Of a stretch of DNA of 64,000 nt, positions 52,430 to 64,000 are shown one piece after another. Under the pieces are notes generated by a model, which was not told the origin of the DNA, did not search any database, and saw nothing but the letters and a program-made list of their open reading frames with translations. The first letter of the stretch is position 1, and each line of letters begins with the position of its first letter. This DNA is from Hyphomicrobium denitrificans ATCC 51888 (GTDB taxonomy: Bacteria; Pseudomonadota; Alphaproteobacteria; Rhizobiales; Hyphomicrobiaceae): NCBI RefSeq assembly GCF_000143145.1, contig NC_014313.1:1984001-2048000 (forward strand), in the 5' to 3' direction. Made by a program: the position numbers and the translations under genes.

Positions 52430-52537
52430 CAATCGGGCCAATTTGCGGCAGAAGTGTAGGTTTTAGTTGCGCAGGCTATCTGAAAATCGCCACGATCGCC
52501 CACTAGCTCGCCTCATGGGGAGCACGGGGAAGACTAG

Positions 52538-53593
52538 ATGAACATGGAACTTTCAGGCCGGAGAAAGCCGACGCCCGAGACAGCTCATCGGACTCCAGAT
52601 ACCGACACGGAGCTTTCTCCGTCGGTCGGCATTGGCCTTAATGCGGCTATCGTTGCAGTCGCCGAGAATGAGCCTGTCGCGCTCGTCGTGCGCGGCGAGC
52701 CGGACCGGATCGGCGCTACCGACATCCTGCCATTTGGTCCTTTCGATCCAATTGAACATCGTACGCTGGAAAGCGGACTGCGGGCCTGGGTTCACAATCA
52801 GACAGGCCTTGATCTCGGCTATGCCGAGCAGCTCTACACGTTCGCAGATCGCGGCCGTCACACCGAAACGGACGATGCGTCTCCGCATGTCGTGTCGATC
52901 GGTTATCTCGCTCTGACCCAGGCTGTCGGCCATCATGGGCTGACGAACGGCGTCTGGCGGAGCTGGTATCAGTATTTTCCCTGGGAAGACTGGCGTCGCG
53001 GGCGTCCCGAGATCATCGCACACGAGATTGAGCCGCGCCTCAAAGCCTGGGCCGAGAAGCCCAGCGCTCCGAAGGCGGGTTCATCGCCCATTCCGAGAGC
53101 CGACCGTGTTCGCATTTGCTTCGGTCTCGACGGCATGGCGTGGGACGAAGAAAAGGTGCTCGAGCGCTTCGAAATGCTCTACGAGGCGGGCCTCGTGGAC
53201 GAAGCATTGCGTGACGGCCGAGGCGCCGCGAGGGAATGGACCGATCGCCCGAAGCTCGGGCTTGCGATGCAGTCCGATCACCGGCGTATTCTCGCGACCG
53301 CGATCAGCCGGACCCGATCGAAGATCAAATACCGCCCGGTCGTATTCGAGTTGATGCCGGACGAATTCACGCTTTACGAACTGCAGAAGACCGTCGAAGC
53401 CATTCTGGGACCGCATCTGCACAAGCAGAACTTTCGCCGGCTGGTCGAAGGCGCGGGCCTTGTCGAGCCGACGGGCGATGTCAAAACCAGAACGGGCGGT
53501 CGTCCGGCAAAGCTGTTCCGCTTCCGCCGCGAGGTTCTATTGGAGCGACCGGCTCCGGGCGTCAGAGTTTCCGCTCCGCCGGTTCGGAATTGA
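52538..53593 (+). CDS. NrtR/NadQ-type regulator of NAD synthesis
   Basis: 351 aa. An N-terminal Nudix-like domain (about 28-170) has a degraded Nudix box (LPFGPFD, then SGLRAWVHNQTGLDL), lacking the catalytic Glu set, so it should sense ligand rather than hydrolyse it. A winged-helix C-terminal half (about 190-335) carries KIKYRPVVFELMPDEFTLYELQKTVEAILG and GGRPAKLFRFRREVL, as in NrtR-type repressors. It is directly upstream of nadABC, and a perfect dyad operator lies between. NadQ (COG4111-like) identity is inferred from family layout and context. Confidence 0.85.
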   Translation: MNMELSGRRKPTPETAHRTPDTDTELSPSVGIGLNAAIVAVAENEPVALVVRGEPDRIGATDILPFGPFDPIEHRTLESGLRAWVHNQTGLDLGYAEQLYTFADRGRHTETDDASPHVVSIGYLALTQAVGHHGLTNGVWRSWYQYFPWEDWRRGRPEIIAHEIEPRLKAWAEKPSAPKAGSSPIPRADRVRICFGLDGMAWDEEKVLERFEMLYEAGLVDEALRDGRGAAREWTDRPKLGLAMQSDHRRILATAISRTRSKIKYRPVVFELMPDEFTLYELQKTVEAILGPHLHKQNFRRLVEGAGLVEPTGDVKTRTGGRPAKLFRFRREVLLERPAPGVRVSAPPVRN

Positions 53594-53750
53594 TCCACAC
53601 GACGCTGTCATGACAAATCCAGGGCCGACGGAACCGTCGCCCTGGAAATTTGTTTGCAACTCCACTATGTTAATAACATCCAAGAGTGCTCCTGGAGAGC
53701 ATTTCTAGGGCGTGAAGTGCGGCTTGCGGTGCCGACGTTGTTTTTATCCC

Positions 53751-53775
53751 GTATATGCTCACTAAGAGCATATAC
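53751..53775. promoter_or_regulatory. Palindromic operator upstream of nadA
   Basis: GTATATGCTC (53751-53760), spacer ACTAA, GAGCATATAC (53766-53775): a perfect 10-bp inverted repeat, 21 bp before nadA. It is the natural target of the adjacent NrtR/NadQ-like repressor. A second GAGC-like half follows at 53777-53780 (GCTC). None is seen before the regulator gene itself. Confidence 0.8.
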
Positions 53776-53796
53776 GCTCTTACGGGAGACGGGTCA

Positions 53797-54858
53797 ATGG
53801 TTCAAACCCTTGAGCGACTGGCGAAACCGGCCACTGCAGCGCACCCGGCCGCCAAAGCCGTGCCGCCCTATTCCTGGTCCAAGGCGCTCGAAGCCGAAAT
53901 GGCGCCGCTGTACGCGCGCGTTCAGCACGTCGTGACGCCGATGGAATGGCCGCATTACGCGCCGCTGATCAAGTCGATCAACGAGCTGAAGCAACAGCGC
54001 AACGCCGTCATCCTGGCGCACAACTACATGACGCCCGAAATCTTTCATTGCGTGGCGGACTTTCGCGGCGACTCCCTGCAGCTCGCCAAGGAGGCTGCGC
54101 GCGTCGATGCGAAGATCATTGTTCAGGCGGGCGTGCACTTCATGGCGGAAACGTCGAAGCTGCTGTCGCCGGACAAGACCGTTCTCATTCCGGACATGCG
54201 CGCCGGCTGTTCGCTCGCGTCCTCGATCACGCCGGAAGACGTTCGCATGCTCCGCGAAGCCTATCCGGGCGTTCCGATCGTGACCTATGTGAACACATCG
54301 GCGGCCGTCAAAGCCGAATGTGACATCACCTGCACGTCGTCCAATGCCGTGAAAGTTGTGGAAAGCCTCGGCGCGCCCCGCGTTTTGTGCATACCAGACC
54401 AGTACCTGGCGAAGTGGGTACAGTCGCAGACCAAGGTCGAAGTCATCACCTGGAAGGGCGCGTGCGAGGTGCACGAGCGTTTCACGGGCGAAGAACTTCA
54501 GACGATGCGCGAGGCCGAGCCCGGCCTCAAGATCATCGCGCACCCCGAATGCCCGCCAGATGTCATCGCCGCCGCGGACTTCACCGGCTCGACGTCGGGC
54601 ATGATTCAGTGGGTGAAGGACAAACGCCCGCCGAAGGTCATGCTCGTCACCGAATGCTCGATGGCATCGAACGTCGCGATCGAAGTTCCGGACGTCGAAT
54701 TCATCCGGCCGTGCAATTTGTGCCCGCACATGAAGCGGATCAGCCTCGAGAACATCTACGACAGTCTCGTCAACTTGCGTCACGAGGTGACTGTCGATCC
54801 GGATGTTGCTCATCGAGCCCGTCGCGCTGTCGAGCGCATGGTCAACCTGACCAATTAG
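53797..54858 (+). CDS. nadA: Quinolinate synthase
   Basis: 353 aa from ATG 53797. NadA signature and three [4Fe-4S] Cys: in [22 protein letters not shown] and [32 protein letters not shown] and [12 protein letters not shown] are typical. It condenses iminoaspartate with dihydroxyacetone phosphate to quinolinate. An earlier ATG at 53755 lies within the operator, so the start at 53797 is preferred; GGGAGA is 8 nt upstream. Confidence 0.96.
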   Translation: MVQTLERLAKPATAAHPAAKAVPPYSWSKALEAEMAPLYARVQHVVTPMEWPHYAPLIKSINELKQQRNAVILAHNYMTPEIFHCVADFRGDSLQLAKEAARVDAKIIVQAGVHFMAETSKLLSPDKTVLIPDMRAGCSLASSITPEDVRMLREAYPGVPIVTYVNTSAAVKAECDITCTSSNAVKVVESLGAPRVLCIPDQYLAKWVQSQTKVEVITWKGACEVHERFTGEELQTMREAEPGLKIIAHPECPPDVIAAADFTGSTSGMIQWVKDKRPPKVMLVTECSMASNVAIEVPDVEFIRPCNLCPHMKRISLENIYDSLVNLRHEVTVDPDVAHRARRAVERMVNLTN

Positions 54859-54891
54859 TTTTTGAGCGACGACTCACGGGGAGGCGATGCA

Positions 54892-56544
54892 ATGACTGCA
54901 CAAAGACAACGGGAGGCACGATCCTTCGTCCCTTTCGAAGGTAAGCCCGGCCCGGGCGACGTCGTCATTATCGGGGCCGGGCTTGCGGGGTTGTTCACCG
55001 CACTCAAACTCGCGCCGCTGCCGGTGACGGTCATCGCCGCGGCGCCGCTCGGCGAGGGTGCGTCGAGCATGTGGGCTCAGGGCGGCATCGCGGCTGCCGT
55101 CGGCGAAGGCGACAGCACTGATAAGCACGCAGCCGACACGATCGAAGCCGGCGGCGGCATCGTCGACACGCAGGTCGCACACGTCGTCGCCGACGAAGGC
55201 CCGGATCGCATCCGCGATCTGCTGAGCTACGGTGTTCCCTTCGATCGCGACCTCGAAGGTCACTACGTTCTCTCGAAGGAAGCGGCGCATTCGGAGAAGC
55301 GCGTCGTCCGCGTATCCGGCGACCGCGCCGGAGCCGCGATCATGCAGGCTCTCATCGCGGCGGTTCGCAACACGCCATCGATCCGCGTGCTCGAAGGCTA
55401 TGAAGCGGACGGCCTGATCGCGGACAACGACCGGATCGAAGGCATTCGCCTCATCAGATCGCGCACGCACGGAACCGGCAGCTACGTTTTCGTGCCAGCA
55501 TCCGCGATCGTGCTCGCAACCGGCGGCGTCGGCGCGCTGTTCGCGTTGACCACCAATCCCTCTTACGCAAAAGGCGAAGCCATCGCGATGGCGGCACGTG
55601 TGGGCGCGGTGATTGCCGATCCCGAATTCGTGCAGTTCCATCCGACAGCAATCGATGCCGGGATCGATCCCGCGCCGCTCGCGACGGAAGCGCTGCGCGG
55701 CGAAGGCGCGACGCTCGTCAACTCCCTCGGCGAACGCTTCATGCTGGCGATCGATCCGCGCGGCGAGCTTGCGCCGCGCGATGTCGTGGCTCGCGGCGTG
55801 TTCAATGAACTCAACGCGGGTCGCGGCGTGTTCCTCGATTGCCGCGAGGCGATCGGCGCGCATTTCAAGGACGAATTTCCTACGGTCTGGAGTCATTGCC
55901 AGCGCGCAGGCATCGATCCCGCCAAGGATTTGATCCCTGTTGCGCCGGCGGAACACTATCACATGGGCGGCATTGCTACCGATCTTCGCGGGCGCACGAG
56001 CCTCGCCGGACTCTGGGCGGTCGGCGAAGTCGCGTCGACCGGATTGCACGGAGCAAATCGACTGGCATCGAACTCATTGCTCGAAGCCGTCGTCTTTGGC
56101 GCGCGCGCCGCCGCCGACATTCGCGCATACCTGCCGCACGATCGCGTCGGGCATTTCGTTCACCCGCGCCGCGTGCCGGGCAATCGCGCGTCGGCGCCCG
56201 AACAACGCAGCGAAGCCATCGACACGCTGCGCGCGATCATGACGAAGCACGTCGGCGTTCAGCGTTCCGCGAAGGGCCTGAAGGCTGCGCTTGCGGCTCT
56301 CAAGAAGCTCGACGAGTCAGCGGCCGACGATACGGTGCTTTCAAATATGATCCTGACCGCTCGTCTGATTGCTGCGGCGGCGCTGGCGCGCAAGGAAAGC
56401 CGCGGCGGTCATTACCGCGTCGACTATCCCGCGGCCGATCCGGCATTCGCCAAACGCACCTTCATCACGGTTGAAGATCTGAAAGCGACCGAAGCGGCGC
56501 CGCGTGCGTCCCGCAGCGTGTCCGCAGCGGCGTGCCGACCATGA
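54892..56544 (+). CDS. nadB: L-aspartate oxidase
   Basis: 550 aa from ATG 54892 (GGGGAGG upstream; alternative at 54862). FAD-binding GAGLAGLFTALKL (about 30), SMWAQGGIAAAVGEGDS and the HHxHE-like region LSKEAAHSEKRVVRV, with EFVQFHPTAID and EHYHMGGIATD in the substrate part. It oxidises aspartate to iminoaspartate for NadA. Its stop overlaps the nadC start. Confidence 0.96.
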   Translation: MTAQRQREARSFVPFEGKPGPGDVVIIGAGLAGLFTALKLAPLPVTVIAAAPLGEGASSMWAQGGIAAAVGEGDSTDKHAADTIEAGGGIVDTQVAHVVADEGPDRIRDLLSYGVPFDRDLEGHYVLSKEAAHSEKRVVRVSGDRAGAAIMQALIAAVRNTPSIRVLEGYEADGLIADNDRIEGIRLIRSRTHGTGSYVFVPASAIVLATGGVGALFALTTNPSYAKGEAIAMAARVGAVIADPEFVQFHPTAIDAGIDPAPLATEALRGEGATLVNSLGERFMLAIDPRGELAPRDVVARGVFNELNAGRGVFLDCREAIGAHFKDEFPTVWSHCQRAGIDPAKDLIPVAPAEHYHMGGIATDLRGRTSLAGLWAVGEVASTGLHGANRLASNSLLEAVVFGARAAADIRAYLPHDRVGHFVHPRRVPGNRASAPEQRSEAIDTLRAIMTKHVGVQRSAKGLKAALAALKKLDESAADDTVLSNMILTARLIAAAALARKESRGGHYRVDYPAADPAFAKRTFITVEDLKATEAAPRASRSVSAAACRP

Positions 56545-57434
56545 GCAGCTCGACACGCAGCCTGCCGTCGCTGCCGCAGACTCTCGTCGACGCCGCTATT
56601 CGCGTTGCGCTCGATGAAGACCTCGGGCTCGCCGGCGACATCACGACGAATGCAACGGTCGCGGCGAACGCAACGGCCAACGCCGTCATCGCCGCGCGCA
56701 AACTTGGGGTCGTTGCGGGCCTTGCGCTCGCGGAAGCCGCGTTTCGCGCCATTGAGCCGGAAACAGATTTCACGATCGAGATCGGCGATGGCGAAACGGT
56801 CAAGCCCGGAGCCGTGATCGCGCGCGTCTCGGGCAATGCACGCGCATTGCTCACGGCCGAACGCGTCGCGCTGAACTTTCTCGGCCGGCTCTCCGGCATC
56901 GCGACGCTGACGCGACAGTACGTCGACCAGGTTGCGGGCACGCACGCGAAAATCGTCGATACGCGCAAGACGACGCCAGGACTTCGCGCATTCGAGAAAT
57001 ACGCCGTGCGCTGCGGCGGCGGCTACAATCACCGCGTCGGACTTTTCGACGCCGTACTCATCAAGGACAATCACATCGTCGCCGCGGGCGGCATCGCGAG
57101 CGCGATCAAAGCGGCAAAGGCTGCTGCCGGACACATGACCAAAATCGAGGTCGAGGTCGACACGCTGGCGCAGCTCGAAATCGTGATGCGGGAAAAAGTC
57201 GACTGCGTCCTGCTCGATAACATGACGCCTGCAAATCTCGTGGAAGCCGTCGCGATCATCGGCGGACGCTGCCTCACCGAGGCTTCGGGCGGTGTTAATC
57301 TTGAAACCGTTACGGAAATCGCGCAAACCGGCGTTGACCTGATTTCAGTTGGCGCGCTGACGCATTCAGCATCGGTTCTTGATCTCGGACTGGATTTCAT
57401 CGCGTCGCCGAAGCAGGCGGCAATTCAAGCATGA
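56541..57434 (+). CDS. nadC: Nicotinate-nucleotide pyrophosphorylase
   Basis: 297 aa from ATG 56541, overlapping the nadB TGA (ATGA). LDEDLGLAGDITT and the QPRTase core TRKTTPGLRAFEKYAVRCGGGYNHRVGLFDAVLIKDNHIVAAGG are intact. The domain order is alpha/beta N-terminal, then barrel. It converts quinolinate and PRPP to nicotinate mononucleotide and CO2, completing the de novo part of NAD synthesis. Confidence 0.97.
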   Translation: MSSSTRSLPSLPQTLVDAAIRVALDEDLGLAGDITTNATVAANATANAVIAARKLGVVAGLALAEAAFRAIEPETDFTIEIGDGETVKPGAVIARVSGNARALLTAERVALNFLGRLSGIATLTRQYVDQVAGTHAKIVDTRKTTPGLRAFEKYAVRCGGGYNHRVGLFDAVLIKDNHIVAAGGIASAIKAAKAAAGHMTKIEVEVDTLAQLEIVMREKVDCVLLDNMTPANLVEAVAIIGGRCLTEASGGVNLETVTEIAQTGVDLISVGALTHSASVLDLGLDFIASPKQAAIQA

Positions 57435-57521
57435 ATTCGCCATAGTCGCTGCCCAACTGGCTAATGTCGCCAGATGCGCTTGCACCAACTGACAGCGACG
57501 GCGGATTGAAGTGAGGATTCG

Positions 57522-57749
57522 ATGGCGATGCAGTGGATCGTGGCTTGGGGCATTACGGCCGTTACGGCGTCGTTGCTTGCCGCCGTTCTGGCCGGCATCA
57601 AAAACCGTGACTATTCCTATTGGATGGCGTGGTGCTTCTTCGTGCCGCCGGTCGTGCTCTGGCTATTGTTCCTGCCGAAGAACAAAGGCCCACGTCCGCG
57701 CCAGCCAAGCCTCGACGATATCGATCGTCACCAGAACGGCCCGTTGTGA
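57522..57749 (+). CDS. Small two-helix membrane protein
   Basis: 75 aa: MAMQWIVAWGITAVTASLLAAVLAGIKNRDYSYWMAWCFFVPPVVLWLLFLPKNKG, then a polar tail ending DIDRHQNGPL. Two hydrophobic helices (about 6-25 and 34-49). GTGAGGA lies before the ATG. It follows nadC by 87 bp and runs to 22 bp from the convergent ppdK gene. Function unknown; conserved-looking in Hyphomicrobiales by length and layout only. Confidence 0.7.
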   Translation: MAMQWIVAWGITAVTASLLAAVLAGIKNRDYSYWMAWCFFVPPVVLWLLFLPKNKGPRPRQPSLDDIDRHQNGPL

Positions 57750-57771
57750 TTCATCAGCCTAATTTGCGCGA

Positions 57772-60498
<2,727 letters not shown>

Positions 60499-60623
60499 CA
60501 GACCTCCGGTGCGGTCTTCATGCTGCCATGATCCGCGTCAGGAGACGTGCCATAGCAAATGGAGTTCCGTATTCCTAGCTGAAGCCTTCCTGGCTTCGTT
60601 CGCCTTTTGGAAAGTCTACTAAG

Positions 60624-62027
60624 ATGACCGCGCTGGAAACCGTTCTCGATACACTTGGTCAATCAAAGGCTGCCGGGCTCGAGCGGCTGTTCGAGCTTTT
60701 GCGCATCGATAGCGTTTCGACCGATCCAGCGTTCAAGACAAGTTGCCGCAAAGCCGCGGATTGGTGTGCCGCGACGCTCAAAGACATCGGCTTTGCTGAG
60801 GCTAAGGTTGTGCCAACAAGCGGGCATCCGATGGTCGTCGCGCATGATCGCACGCACCGCGAGCCCGGCATCCCGCATGTTCTTTTCTACGGGCACTACG
60901 ACGTGCAACCCGCCGATCCGCTCGATCTCTGGAAGTCGCCGCCGTTCGAGCCGCGCGTTACGAGCGAACCTCACAACGGCGAGGTGATCGTCGCCCGCGG
61001 CGCGGAGGACAACAAAGGTCAGCTAATGACCTTCTTCGAAGCCGCCCGCGCCTGGATGACCGTCGCCGGAAAGCTTCCGATTGCCGTGTCGGTGCTGATT
61101 GAAGGCGAGGAAGAATGCGGCTCGCCATCGCTCCCCGAATTTCTCGCCAAGTACGGCGATGAGCTGAAAGCCGATCTCGTGCTCGTCTGCGATACCGGAC
61201 AATGGGACAAGGACACACCTGCGATCACGACGATGCTGCGCGGTCTCGTCGGCGACGAACTCGTTATCAGCGGTCCGGGCCGCGATCTCCATTCGGGTAT
61301 CTACGGCGGGCCAGTGACGAATCCGATCCGCGCGCTGGCGAAGGTCATGGCCGCGCTTCATGATGACAACGGTCGCATCGCCGTGCCGGGATTTTATGAC
61401 GGCGTGACAGAGCCTGCGCCGGAGCAGCTCGCGCAATGGAAAACACTCGGCTTGACGGGCGAAGCCTTCCTCGGTTCGGTCGGCCTCAAAACGCCTGCAG
61501 GTGAAAAAGGCAGATCGGTCATCGAGCAGCTTTGGTCGCGTCCGACGCTGGAGTTCAACGGCGTGACCGGCGGCTATCAGGGCATCGGATCGAAGACGGT
61601 CATTCCGGCGAAGGCGTCTGTGAAGATCACGTGCCGGCTCGTCGCAGGACAGGACCCGGACAAGGTGATGACGGCGCTGCACGACTATGTCGAGAGCGTG
61701 CTTCCCGCCGATTGCACGGCGACGTGGCTTGGCCATCATGGTTCCGGCGCGGTGAGCTTCGACACTGCGGACCCTTCGATGCAAGCGGCCGCGAAAGCAC
61801 TCGAAGAAGAATGGGGCAAGCCCGCCGTGCTGATGGGCAGCGGCGCATCGATCCCGATCGTCACGTCCTTCCGTGATGCGCTCGGCATGGACAGCTTGCT
61901 GATCGGCTTCGGCCTCGACGACGACCGCATTCACTCGCCAAACGAAAAGTACAACATGCGAAGCTTCGAGAAGGGGGCGCGAAGCTGGGCGCGCATCCTT
62001 GCGGCGCTGGCTGCGAAGGCTGCGTAA
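60624..62027 (+). CDS. M20 family metallodipeptidase
   Basis: 467 aa. Zn-site motifs: [21 protein letters not shown] (bridging Asp), [11 protein letters not shown] (catalytic Glu/Glu) and a C-terminal [21 protein letters not shown] (His). The dimerisation insert lies at about 195-330. The carnosinase/CNDP-type M20 fold. Cytoplasmic; a broad dipeptide or N-acyl amino acid substrate. No signal peptide. Confidence 0.93.
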   Translation: MTALETVLDTLGQSKAAGLERLFELLRIDSVSTDPAFKTSCRKAADWCAATLKDIGFAEAKVVPTSGHPMVVAHDRTHREPGIPHVLFYGHYDVQPADPLDLWKSPPFEPRVTSEPHNGEVIVARGAEDNKGQLMTFFEAARAWMTVAGKLPIAVSVLIEGEEECGSPSLPEFLAKYGDELKADLVLVCDTGQWDKDTPAITTMLRGLVGDELVISGPGRDLHSGIYGGPVTNPIRALAKVMAALHDDNGRIAVPGFYDGVTEPAPEQLAQWKTLGLTGEAFLGSVGLKTPAGEKGRSVIEQLWSRPTLEFNGVTGGYQGIGSKTVIPAKASVKITCRLVAGQDPDKVMTALHDYVESVLPADCTATWLGHHGSGAVSFDTADPSMQAAAKALEEEWGKPAVLMGSGASIPIVTSFRDALGMDSLLIGFGLDDDRIHSPNEKYNMRSFEKGARSWARILAALAAKAA

Positions 62028-62079
62028 AAATTCATTCGCTCGTTTCTATTCCCTGCCCCGTGCCGCTTGAGACCATGAC

Positions 62080-63036
62080 ATGTTGAAACCGCATCTACTT
62101 CTGACTGCCATCGTTCTTCTGCTCATCGCAGGGTTTGCCGTGCATATGACGCGGCAGCAGAACGTGTCCGTCGCGACGGGCAATCAGACCAGTTCAGCCG
62201 ATCGCACGGAGACCGCCGACAATCGTTCCGAGGGCGGCGGCAACGGCTATAGCAGCGGCGACGGCTACAGGGATCGAGGCCGGAACAGCTACGGCAACGG
62301 CGGCGACCGCGACGTGCCCGGACAGTTCGACTACTACGCACTCGTGCTTTCGTGGAGCCCGACGTACTGCGCGGAAAAAGGCCAGGACGACGACGCGCAA
62401 TGCAACCGACGCGATGGGCGGCGCTATTCGTTCATCCTGCATGGGCTCTGGCCGCAATACAATTACGGCTATCCGTCCGAGTGCCGTCTGCCTCGGCGTC
62501 CCTTCGTGCCGGATAACGTCATCTCGAGCATGCTCGACATCATGCCGAGCCGCGGGCTCGTCATTCACGAATACCGGGCGCATGGCACATGCTCGGGAAT
62601 GGACCCGGCGCGCTACTTCGCGACGGCGCATCGCCTATTCGACGGCATCAACATTCCGCAGCGCTTCCGCAACCCGTTTGAGACTCAGGTTGCATCACCG
62701 GACGATATTCGCCGCGACTTCGCTCAGGCCAATCCGAATTTCAAGCCGGACATGATCGCTGTCGTCTGCGGCGCAAAGGGGCTGAGAGAAGTCCGCCTTT
62801 GCCTCTCGAAAGACGGTCAGCCGCGCTCATGCGGACAGAACGAAAATCCGAGAAAGCTTTGTGCGAGCGATCGCGTCTTCATTCCGCCGACGCGATCGAC
62901 AGGCGGTCCGGATACGACCGCCAGACGCAGCGTGCCGGACAATACGTCCGCCGAGAGCGCACCTCAGAACACGCAACGGCAGGCGCCGTTGCCGGGGCCG
63001 CGCATGGATTACGATTACGGGCGGCAAGCCCGGTAA
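62080..63036 (+). CDS. Secreted ribonuclease T2 family protein
   Basis: 318 aa. N-terminal signal anchor (about 3-21), then a Gly/Asn/Arg-rich linker (about 35-80) and an RNase T2 domain (about 85-245). Catalytic motifs CAS I (FILHGLWPQYNYG) and CAS II (HEYRAHGTCSG) are both present, with Cys pairs for disulfides. The linker and a Pro/Thr/Arg C-terminal tail are low-complexity. It cleaves RNA in the periplasm or outside the cell, probably to scavenge nucleotides. Confidence 0.94.
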   Translation: MLKPHLLLTAIVLLLIAGFAVHMTRQQNVSVATGNQTSSADRTETADNRSEGGGNGYSSGDGYRDRGRNSYGNGGDRDVPGQFDYYALVLSWSPTYCAEKGQDDDAQCNRRDGRRYSFILHGLWPQYNYGYPSECRLPRRPFVPDNVISSMLDIMPSRGLVIHEYRAHGTCSGMDPARYFATAHRLFDGINIPQRFRNPFETQVASPDDIRRDFAQANPNFKPDMIAVVCGAKGLREVRLCLSKDGQPRSCGQNENPRKLCASDRVFIPPTRSTGGPDTTARRSVPDNTSAESAPQNTQRQAPLPGPRMDYDYGRQAR

Positions 63037-63095
63037 GGCACGAATCGGATCTGTTGTGATCGGAGTTAGCGCGATCTAAGTCGCGATCCCGTCTC

Positions 63096-63929
63096 TCAGG
63101 CCGCCGAGCGCACACGTTCCGCACGCCACGCATGCGGTGCACGCGCGATCCAGCCCGTGCTGTGTCGACCGCCAAGCGCTTCGATCGTCATCGGGTTCAA
63201 GCCCCAACCGCCTGCGATGCCGAGCACATGCGACTCGGTCGGATGAAGCTGCAGCGCCCCGCCGATATCGCCTTGGCGATTGACGATGCCGCGAAGTTCC
63301 AGCGTCGACAGGCCTAACTCCCGTTCGCGGGCGGTCGGACGGCCTGCGTCCCACACAGGCCCTGCTTCGCCAAAGGCGGAAGCGCGCATCGGCTGGCCAT
63401 TCTCGAACCACGCCCAGGCGTAGAAGTCGATGATCGGGAAAGTTGCGAAATACTGCACGGAGCGAAATTCGCGGGCGACGCGCGTCAGAAGCGGCGCGGC
63501 CTTGTCGACGAACCCTCCCCGCTGCGGCAACGGCAAGGACACACCCGCGACGAACGTCCAACCCTCGACCGGAGGCGAAATGAAGACGAACGTATCGGAG
63601 AGCTTCAGGTCGTAGATTGCCCCGATTCCGGAATTCCAGTTCGCGACGCTCAAATCGTCGAGGCCGAGAACGGCCGCCAAGCGCCCGGCGTCATCCGTCT
63701 TGACGGCGAGCCATGACATCTCGCTTCCGAACGCCCGCGGGCGGTCGGGAGCGACGTCCATCCGCACACGGCGCGGCAAAAGCCGCGGTGCAAGCAGCGC
63801 GGTCGCGATAGCGATGGTCAGAGCGACCAGGATAAAGACTGCCGGAAGCACGAATATTGTCGCCCGCCGAAAGAGCCCGAACGACTTTTGTGTCGTGAGT
63901 TGCGGACCTACGCAAGCGCCTCGTCTCAT
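63096..63929 (-). CDS. Membrane-anchored protein of unknown function
   Basis: 277 aa. A cytoplasmic N-terminus (about 1-25) is followed by one transmembrane helix (about 26-48) and a periplasmic domain of about 225 residues: GSEMSWLAVKTDDAGRLAAVLGL, SNWNSGIGAIYD, SPPVEGWTFVAGVSLP, FATHRVIDFYAWAWFENGQPMRASAF and GGALQLHPTESHVLGIAGGWGLNPMTIEAL. The alternating strands and helices are unlike a known family to me. Convergent with the RNase T2 gene (59 bp). Function unknown. Confidence 0.72.
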   Translation of the reverse strand: MRRGACVGPQLTTQKSFGLFRRATIFVLPAVFILVALTIAIATALLAPRLLPRRVRMDVAPDRPRAFGSEMSWLAVKTDDAGRLAAVLGLDDLSVANWNSGIGAIYDLKLSDTFVFISPPVEGWTFVAGVSLPLPQRGGFVDKAAPLLTRVAREFRSVQYFATFPIIDFYAWAWFENGQPMRASAFGEAGPVWDAGRPTARERELGLSTLELRGIVNRQGDIGGALQLHPTESHVLGIAGGWGLNPMTIEALGGRHSTGWIARAPHAWRAERVRSAA

Positions 63930-63936
63930 GTATGCA

Positions 63937-63969
63937 ACAAAAAACCGGGGCCCAACGAGGGCCCCGGTT
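63937..63969 (-). terminator. Strong terminator of a gene beyond the window
   Basis: AACCGGGGCCC (63943-63953), loop AACGA, GGGCCCCGGTT (63959-63969): a perfect 11-bp stem. On the minus strand it is followed by TTTTTTGTTG. It ends the transcript of a gene on the minus strand to the right of 64000, just ahead of the unknown gene at 63096-63929. Confidence 0.92.
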
Positions 63970-64000
63970 CGACTCAGTCGGGAGATCTAGAAGAGAGAAG

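Overview
The window reads as a chromosomal segment of a high-GC alphaproteobacterium of the order Hyphomicrobiales, most like Hyphomicrobium or a close relative. This is inferred from the tig-clpP-clpX-lon-hupB block followed by tRNA genes and nuoABC, a TIGR02301-type protein, an NrtR/NadQ-type regulator beside nadABC, and the HDAC-like/xseB/dxs/tlyA order. No phage, transposase, CRISPR array or rRNA gene was seen.

Layout. 1-2264: start of the complex I operon (nuoA, nuoB, nuoC, minus strand), broken by a secreted beta-type protein gene between nuoB and nuoC and by an unrelated membrane protein gene where nuoD is expected. 2265-11227: an accessory stretch with small secreted proteins (His-rich, Gly/Tyr/Trp-rich, Cys-containing), a CHASE2 adenylate cyclase convergent with a FecR-domain protein, a PAS-GGDEF-EAL protein, a DUF1993 protein, tRNA-Asp and tRNA-Val. 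11228-18872: protein quality control block (hupB, lon, clpX, clpP, tig) and tRNA-Leu; its gaps are rich in RNA hairpins, including a multibranched hupB leader and an attenuator-like set of competing hairpins between clpX and lon. 19111-21037: small membrane protein, sulfurtransferase and a glutathione peroxidase. 21159-27476: an export locus with an HlyD/DevB-type adaptor, a small OB-fold-like protein, a helical unknown, an alpha/beta hydrolase, two secreted proteins and a DevC/DevA-type ABC permease and ATPase. 27650-30676: fabI, a histidine phosphatase and aroC. 31045-40470: RNA methyltransferases (RlmD-like, TlyA), a DUF4399 protein, dxs, xseB, an HDAC-like protein and three acyl-CoA/SDR enzymes. 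40549-47984: Sua5, an acyltransferase, a large coiled-coil protein with a Clp-N-like N-terminus, an SRAP protein, LysE and small proteins. 48110-52429: L,D-transpeptidase, pyrC, ygfZ-tag-HD hydrolase operon. 52538-57434: the NrtR/NadQ-like regulator and nadABC with a perfect palindromic operator. 57522-63929: ppdK, an M20 peptidase, an RNase T2 and an anchored unknown.

The most interesting signal is a repeated 16-bp dyad, TGTTCC-N4-GGAACA. It occurs with perfect half-sites at 7742, 21159 and 24727, with one mismatch at 21625, and in degraded form at 22990 and 23739. Each copy lies 61-100 bp before a start codon: the FecR-domain gene and five consecutive genes or transcription units of the 21-25 kb export locus. 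This suggests one envelope/export regulon under an unknown regulator or ECF sigma factor.
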